A stretch of 64,000 nt of DNA from Candidatus Saganbacteria bacterium (GTDB taxonomy: Bacteria > Margulisbacteria > WOR-1 > XYC2-FULL-46-14 > WPAF01). The notes beneath the pieces were generated by a model that did no database searches, was not told the DNA's origin, and saw only the letters and a program-made list of their open reading frames with translations. Numbering within the stretch: position 1 is the stretch's first letter; each line of letters begins with the position of its first letter. Both the position numbers and the translations under genes were made by a program. Shown here piece by piece: positions 60,496-64,000 of the stretch. The DNA lies in NCBI GenBank assembly GCA_016223205.1, contig JACRPM010000007.1:118688-182687 (forward strand). Reading direction: 5' to 3'.

Positions 60496-61014
60496 TTATT
60501 TTCCTTTTACGAACTTATTAAGCGCTTGGATGTCGGAAAGATCCTGTTCCCTCCCAGCTATTTCTTTCAAACGGATCAGGTCATCAACCGCCACTACCGA
60601 CAACTTGATACCCTTGGAGTCCATGGTGGCGCGGCGAGCAAACATTTCATCGAAGTTAAAGGGATTGTTAATCATAACATCTATCAACACGAAAGGATTG
60701 TCCGGATGCTGAAAAGAGAATACCTTCATATTCTTCTCTTCCTGCCACTCTTTTCTTTTTTGGGGATCGGCCAATTCTTCGGGTTTAACCGGCACTTTTG
60801 GAGTAAAACCAAGCTCTTTTACTGCCTCAATAAATCTTAAAATATTGTTCTTATCCATGGCGATGGCGACATCGATGTCGCCCGTAGCTCTTTCAATGCC
60901 CCAAAGATTAACCGCCACCCCGCCGATAAGGAGGTAACTTACTTTCTTCTCTTGGAGTTTTCGAAAAACATCTTCATAATAAAGATGTTCACCTTTTTTC
61001 CATTTCCAAGCCAT
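60496..61014 (-). CDS. AbiEii-like nucleotidyltransferase
   Basis: A 172-residue protein of the DNA-polymerase-beta-type nucleotidyltransferase superfamily. The motif is LIGGVAVNLWGIERATGDID, with metal-binding Asp residues in DIDVAI and a third in FVLIDVMINNP. A longer frame starts 10 codons earlier but the ATG at 61014 is placed 9 nt after TATAAT (TGT-TATAAT). Relatives act in AbiE-type abortive infection or as MNT antitoxins of HEPN toxins. No HEPN partner is seen; a 58-residue protein follows instead. Confidence 0.8.
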   Translation of the reverse strand: MAWKWKKGEHLYYEDVFRKLQEKKVSYLLIGGVAVNLWGIERATGDIDVAIAMDKNNILRFIEAVKELGFTPKVPVKPEELADPQKRKEWQEEKNMKVFSFQHPDNPFVLIDVMINNPFNFDEMFARRATMDSKGIKLSVVAVDDLIRLKEIAGREQDLSDIQALNKFVKGK

Positions 61015-61023
61015 GATGTATAA

Positions 61024-61032
61024 ATTATAACA
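61024..61032 (-). promoter_or_regulatory. Extended -10 promoter of the nucleotidyltransferase gene
   Basis: Minus strand TGT-TATAAT ends 9 nt before the ATG at 61014, predicting a leader of about 2-3 nt. Confidence 0.6.
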
Positions 61033-61051
61033 CAGAAAATCCAAGCAATTA

Positions 61052-61060
61052 TGTTAGAAT
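61052..61060 (+). promoter_or_regulatory. Extended -10 promoter of aroA
   Basis: TGT-TAGAAT ends 7 nt before the aroA ATG. No convincing -35. Leaderless mRNA predicted. Confidence 0.65.
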
Positions 61061-61067
61061 AAAGCCG

Positions 61068-62417
61068 ATGAAAACCCTGAAAATCAGCCGCACCAATAAG
61101 CTCCACGGCGAGGTCTACATCCCCGGCGATAAGTCCATCTCCCACCGCGCCGTGATGCTGGGGGCTATTGCCGACGGGGAAACGGTTATTGATAATTTCC
61201 TGGACAGTGAGGACTGTTTGGCGACATTGGATTGCTTTAGGAAGTTGGGGATAGAAAGTAGAAAATCGAAAGTAGAAAATAGAAAGTTGGTTAAGATTCA
61301 GGGGAAGGGACTACACGGATTATCAAAGCCGGACGGAGCGCTCAACGTTGGCAATTCCGGTACTACCATTCGCCTGATCTCCGGCATTCTGGCGGGGCAA
61401 TCGTTTGAAACTACTATCACTGGGGACGCTTCTATCCAAAAAAGGCCGATGAAGAGGATCGCGGAGCCCCTTTCTCGAATGGGGGCAGGGATTAGTGGTA
61501 GGGAAGGGAGGGATGTGAGGGAGAAGGAGGGAGGAGGAGGGAGTGAGATTTATCCGCCGTTGACGATAAGTGGCGGGAAGCTGCGGCCGATAGAGTATAA
61601 GTTGCCGATGGCATCGGCGCAGGTTAAATCGTGCGTTCTTTTAGCCGGGCTCTACGCCGAGGGCGAAACCTGCGTCATTGAGCCCGCTCCCTCCCGCGAT
61701 CACACCGAGCGGATGCTTTCTTATTTGGGAGTAAAGTTCGCTAAATTAGGGAACACGGTCTCGGTCTGCGGGCCGGCATCGTTTGAAGGCCGAACGATCG
61801 ACGTTCCCGGCGACATTTCTTCTGCCGCCTTCTTGATGGTGGCCGGTCTTTTGGTCCCGAATTCAGACCTGCTTTTAAGAAATGTCGGAACTAATCCAAC
61901 TAGGACCGGTATTCTTGAGGTTTTGCATAGGATGGGAGCGCAGGTGGAAGTTTTGGATGAGGAGATAATTTCGGGGGAGCCGAGGGCGAGCATAGAAATT
62001 AGAAAGTTGAAAATAGAAAATAGAAAATTGGAGGGAATGGAGATTGGCGGTGAGTTGATACCCAAAGTTATCGATGAAATTCCTATCATTGCAGTTCTGG
62101 CCACTCAAGCAACAGGACAAACCATTATCAAGGATGCCAAAGAATTGCGGGTCAAAGAATCGGACCGCATCAAGACCATCTCGACCGAATTGAAGAAGAT
62201 GGGCGCCAAGATCAAGGAAAAAGAGGACGGCATGGTCATCTCCGGCCCAACCAAGTTAAAAGGCACCAAAGTGCAAAGCTACGGCGATCACCGGGTGGCG
62301 ATGTCTCTGGCGGTGGCGGGATTGATCGCGGAGGGTGAAACTATTATCGAAGATACGGATTGCATCGAGACCTCTTTCCCGGGATTTGAAGACCTGCTTA
62401 AAAAACTGCTAGATTAG
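61068..62417 (+). CDS. aroA: EPSP synthase
   Basis: A 449-residue 5-enolpyruvylshikimate-3-phosphate synthase. Motifs: PGDKSISHRAVMLGAIADGE, NVGNSGTTIRLISGIL and EPAPSRDHTERMLSYLGV, then IPIIAVLATQATGQT and RVKESDRIKTI. Three unusual loops carry low-complexity sequence: ESRKSKVENRKL, GREGRDVREKEGGGGSE and EIRKLKIENRKLEGM. The first and third are 5x7-bp arrays (61253-61287, 61994-62028). The catalytic residues around them are intact. It makes EPSP in the shikimate pathway. Confidence 0.96.
   Translation: MKTLKISRTNKLHGEVYIPGDKSISHRAVMLGAIADGETVIDNFLDSEDCLATLDCFRKLGIESRKSKVENRKLVKIQGKGLHGLSKPDGALNVGNSGTTIRLISGILAGQSFETTITGDASIQKRPMKRIAEPLSRMGAGISGREGRDVREKEGGGGSEIYPPLTISGGKLRPIEYKLPMASAQVKSCVLLAGLYAEGETCVIEPAPSRDHTERMLSYLGVKFAKLGNTVSVCGPASFEGRTIDVPGDISSAAFLMVAGLLVPNSDLLLRNVGTNPTRTGILEVLHRMGAQVEVLDEEIISGEPRASIEIRKLKIENRKLEGMEIGGELIPKVIDEIPIIAVLATQATGQTIIKDAKELRVKESDRIKTISTELKKMGAKIKEKEDGMVISGPTKLKGTKVQSYGDHRVAMSLAVAGLIAEGETIIEDTDCIETSFPGFEDLLKKLLD
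61253..61287. repeat. Heptamer array, five units, in aroA (first)
   Basis: Five 7-bp units near AGAAAGT/AGAAAAT, 35 bp, encoding the loop ESRKSKVENRKL. Confidence 0.85.
61994..62028. repeat. Heptamer array, five units, in aroA (second)
   Basis: Five units of the same AGAAAAT family, 35 bp, encoding IRKLKIENRKLE just before the conserved GGELIPKVIDEIP. Confidence 0.85.
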
Positions 62418-62882
62418 GATCGTTTCCGGAAAGCCGATGGTTCTAGTGTCGCCGTCCACCTGTTCATACTTAAAGGTCACTTGGCCCCGCTTCAAGCCAA
62501 ATTGGATTTCAATACCCTGAAAACCATCATGCTGTTTTCCTTTTTTTTCGCGGGCCAGGCGGGTCACATTTTCATTATCGGCGAAGATCTGGGCGGCGTT
62601 AATTATGCTCTCCTCCACGCGACCGCAGAATGAGGTCAGCGCCTCATGGAACATCAAGCGATAAGGTCTGGTCAGCAGGGTAGGATTTATCACGAAGCGG
62701 GTTCCGTGTTTCAGGTCGAAATCGGCATTTTTCGCCGCAATTGAAACGAATAACCTGATAAGCTCCAATCGATCGGCCAGGTTTTCCGGAATTGGCGGCC
62801 TGCTGCCATTGCCCCTTCTGGTCCTGGAAAATCTTATCTCACAGCCGTTGGCTCTAACTGACTGGGTTGCCGCTGCTCTCAT
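62409..62882 (-). CDS. Unknown protein, possible paralogue of its upstream neighbour
   Basis: Not recognised. The 157-residue soluble protein begins with a basic Arg-rich segment. The central FVINPTLLTRPYRLMFHEAL weakly resembles SFNTCPILARPETRPLLAEA in the neighbour at 62879. The C-terminal half is beta-rich (GIEIQFGLKRGQVTFKY). GGGGAG precedes the ATG, which overlaps the upstream stop (ATGA). Third gene of a small unknown operon near the IS element. The 3' end overlaps aroA by 9 bp, convergent. Confidence 0.65.
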   Translation of the reverse strand: MRAAATQSVRANGCEIRFSRTRRGNGSRPPIPENLADRLELIRLFVSIAAKNADFDLKHGTRFVINPTLLTRPYRLMFHEALTSFCGRVEESIINAAQIFADNENVTRLAREKKGKQHDGFQGIEIQFGLKRGQVTFKYEQVDGDTRTIGFPETILI

Positions 62883-63322
62883 AATCTCCCCAGGAATAAA
62901 CGCCGAACAACAATCGGACCGTTCCCTGAAGAAACACGCAGATACACTTTATGGTTGAAACCGTTTTGATGAAAAGTAAAAGTTGCTTCCTGTCCCGAGA
63001 TTAATTCAGATATATTTGCCCAGGTATCTTTGATTAGCCCGAATCGATCCGTCTCCATAACTATACCGCCCGATTTGAAAGCTTCAACAGCTTCTGCGAG
63101 TAACGGTCTGGTTTCGGGCCTGGCCAAAATCGGGCAGGTGTTAAAGCTTATTTGGCGAAAACGCCGCAATTCGATGGGGACATCCTTTTTAGGATCGATC
63201 ATTCCTTTCAGGGACCAGGATAATCTAACTTCCTGCCTGCGAGGAGATCCGGCTCTCCTCTGGACACTGAACATAACACTATCGGCATTTCGGGCAACGG
63301 ATCTGGCTACTCTATTTGGCAT
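62879..63322 (-). CDS. Unknown protein, middle gene of unknown operon
   Basis: Not recognised. The 147-residue protein has a strong Shine-Dalgarno (AAGGAGGT, 6 nt from ATG). Arg-rich N-terminus (SVARNADSVMFSVQRRAGSP), then a possible helical core (LLAEAVEAFKSGG), and a beta-rich end (FHQNGFNHKVYLRVSSGNG). No signal or membrane segment. Confidence 0.65.
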   Translation of the reverse strand: MPNRVARSVARNADSVMFSVQRRAGSPRRQEVRLSWSLKGMIDPKKDVPIELRRFRQISFNTCPILARPETRPLLAEAVEAFKSGGIVMETDRFGLIKDTWANISELISGQEATFTFHQNGFNHKVYLRVSSGNGPIVVRRLFLGRL

Positions 63323-63349
63323 AAATTTACCTCCTTGATCTATTGTTTA

Positions 63350-63868
63350 TTATCTAGATTGATCTAATACGAGTCTTGGTTTCTTTGGAAAAGCCCGGTC
63401 AAGTATCCCGCAAAAGACCGTACTTAGATCGTCTAAAATCCGTTCCTTTACGTAATCGCGCTGATCGGGTCGTCGCGTTGTTATTTTCACACTTTCAAAA
63501 TCATGTTTTAAAGGGCCGAAAACCTTGTTGAAAACTTCGGCGCCGTTTTCTATGCCGAATAAACCCAGATCCTTGGCAGTCACCTCAACTTTTAGCCTGA
63601 TTGCATTAATATTGCCGTATCTTAATCTCTCAAAAATTGAAGATGTTTCTTCCTCGGCATCCCTATAGGTTGGCAGGTGTTTCTGAAGAGTTCTCAAAAC
63701 GGAAACCTCAATGGTTGACAAGTTATCCAGTATTCTTTTAGGTACTCCTGTCCAAATTCTATCGCCAATCAATACCGCCGCTGGTTGGCCGGAAGGTGCA
63801 GTTGCTTTTATCCGCCCACCCGGATTGATCACTTTGAACCCGAAACCTCTATAATTATTAGGTATAAT
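63350..63868 (-). CDS. Unknown gene whose 5' end meets the IS element
   Basis: Not recognised; about 170 residues downstream of the IS boundary near 63869. An open frame continues into the IS end (GTG at 63889), but that part is IS inverted repeat. No start codon with a good Shine-Dalgarno is seen after the boundary, except possibly a GTG near 63832. It probably lost its 5' end to the insertion. The protein has alternating strands and helices (AIRLKVEVTAKDLGLFGIEN). Confidence 0.55.
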   Translation of the reverse strand: MIPNNYRGFGFKVINPGGRIKATAPSGQPAAVLIGDRIWTGVPKRILDNLSTIEVSVLRTLQKHLPTYRDAEEETSSIFERLRYGNINAIRLKVEVTAKDLGLFGIENGAEVFNKVFGPLKHDFESVKITTRRPDQRDYVKERILDDLSTVFCGILDRAFPKKPRLVLDQSR

Positions 63869-64000
63869 TGACCCCAAAAACTGGACCACTGGTTAAGATG
63901 TAAAAACTGCTACAATTTTAATCAGGAGGGAACAGTTATGATGCGCAAGAAATTTGACGCGGATTTTAAGTCCCGGGTGGCGCTTGAGGCACTTAGGGAA
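63869..64000 (+). mobile_element. IS3-family element, left end, cut by window edge
   Basis: The left end starts TGACCCCAAAAACTGGACC, the form of many IS3-family terminal repeats. It precedes an orfA start at 63938. The right end is outside the window, so the target duplication cannot be checked. Confidence 0.75.
63938..64000 (+). CDS. IS3-family transposase OrfA, 3' end outside window
   Basis: The first 21 codons read MRKKFDADFKSRVALEAL after an initial Met, the typical start of IS3-family OrfA (HTH DNA-binding subunit). AGGAGGG lies 7 nt before the ATG. OrfB would follow by frameshift beyond the window. Confidence 0.85.
   Translation, partial: MMRKKFDADFKSRVALEALRE

Overview
This is a bacterial chromosome segment dominated by housekeeping genes on both strands, with 16 tRNA genes and several short accessory patches. 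A PorV-type outer-membrane barrel fused to C-terminal S-layer homology (SLH) domains, plus a second SLH protein, point to a diderm that tethers its outer membrane through SLH domains. The conserved order lepA-hemW-hrcA-grpE-dnaK-dnaJ-rsmE, a CIRCE operator and a hidden wealth of short interspersed repeats fit an uncultivated lineage near Cyanobacteria, such as Margulisbacteria/WOR-1. That placement is an inference and has low confidence, because no phylogeny was run.

Layout. 1-9.1 kb: partial SLH protein, then the minus-strand heat-shock cluster (hrcA-grpE-dnaK-dnaJ-rsmE, driven by one CIRCE promoter) and lepA-hemW. 9.2-11.1 kb: PorV-SLH protein and tRNAs Arg, Asp, Lys. 11.2-14.5 kb: PrpF-family gene, two tRNA-Ser genes and an AT-rich patch of unknown genes. 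14.7-17.4 kb: tRNA-Phe, a three-gene envelope cluster and two tRNA-Thr genes. 17.4-31.5 kb: holA, a class B penicillin-binding protein, trpS-scpA-scpB-queE, an unknown gene, dnaE-hisI-uvrA and a site-2 protease. 31.5-43 kb: an AlaDH/PNT-family dehydrogenase divergent from a copper-type P-ATPase, a sigma factor, then ileS-lon-clpP-tig. 43-47.5 kb: tRNAs, a possible mini-island at tRNA-Leu, a Fic protein and eno. 47.5-49.9 kb: rdgB, purD, hicBA.

49.9-52.2 kb holds the most striking system: a complete diversity-generating retroelement (DGR). It has a target gene with a C-terminal variable repeat, an Avd-type accessory protein, a DGR reverse transcriptase and an 88-bp template repeat. All 14 differences between template and variable repeat fall on template adenines. 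52.3-64 kb: recJ, accB, efp, a 1481-residue protein with two complete MutS-type ATPase cores, tyrA, a nucleotidyltransferase with a 58-residue partner, aroA, an unknown operon, and the start of an IS3-family element at the window edge.

Three genome-wide habits cut across the genes. First, short arrays of five degenerate 7-bp units (35 bp) lie inside conserved coding genes without breaking the frame. Second, palindromic GC-rich repeats, single or in inverted pairs, also lie between and within genes. Third, many promoters are extended -10 boxes (TGN-TATAAT-like) only 6-11 nt from the start codon, which implies leaderless or nearly leaderless mRNAs.
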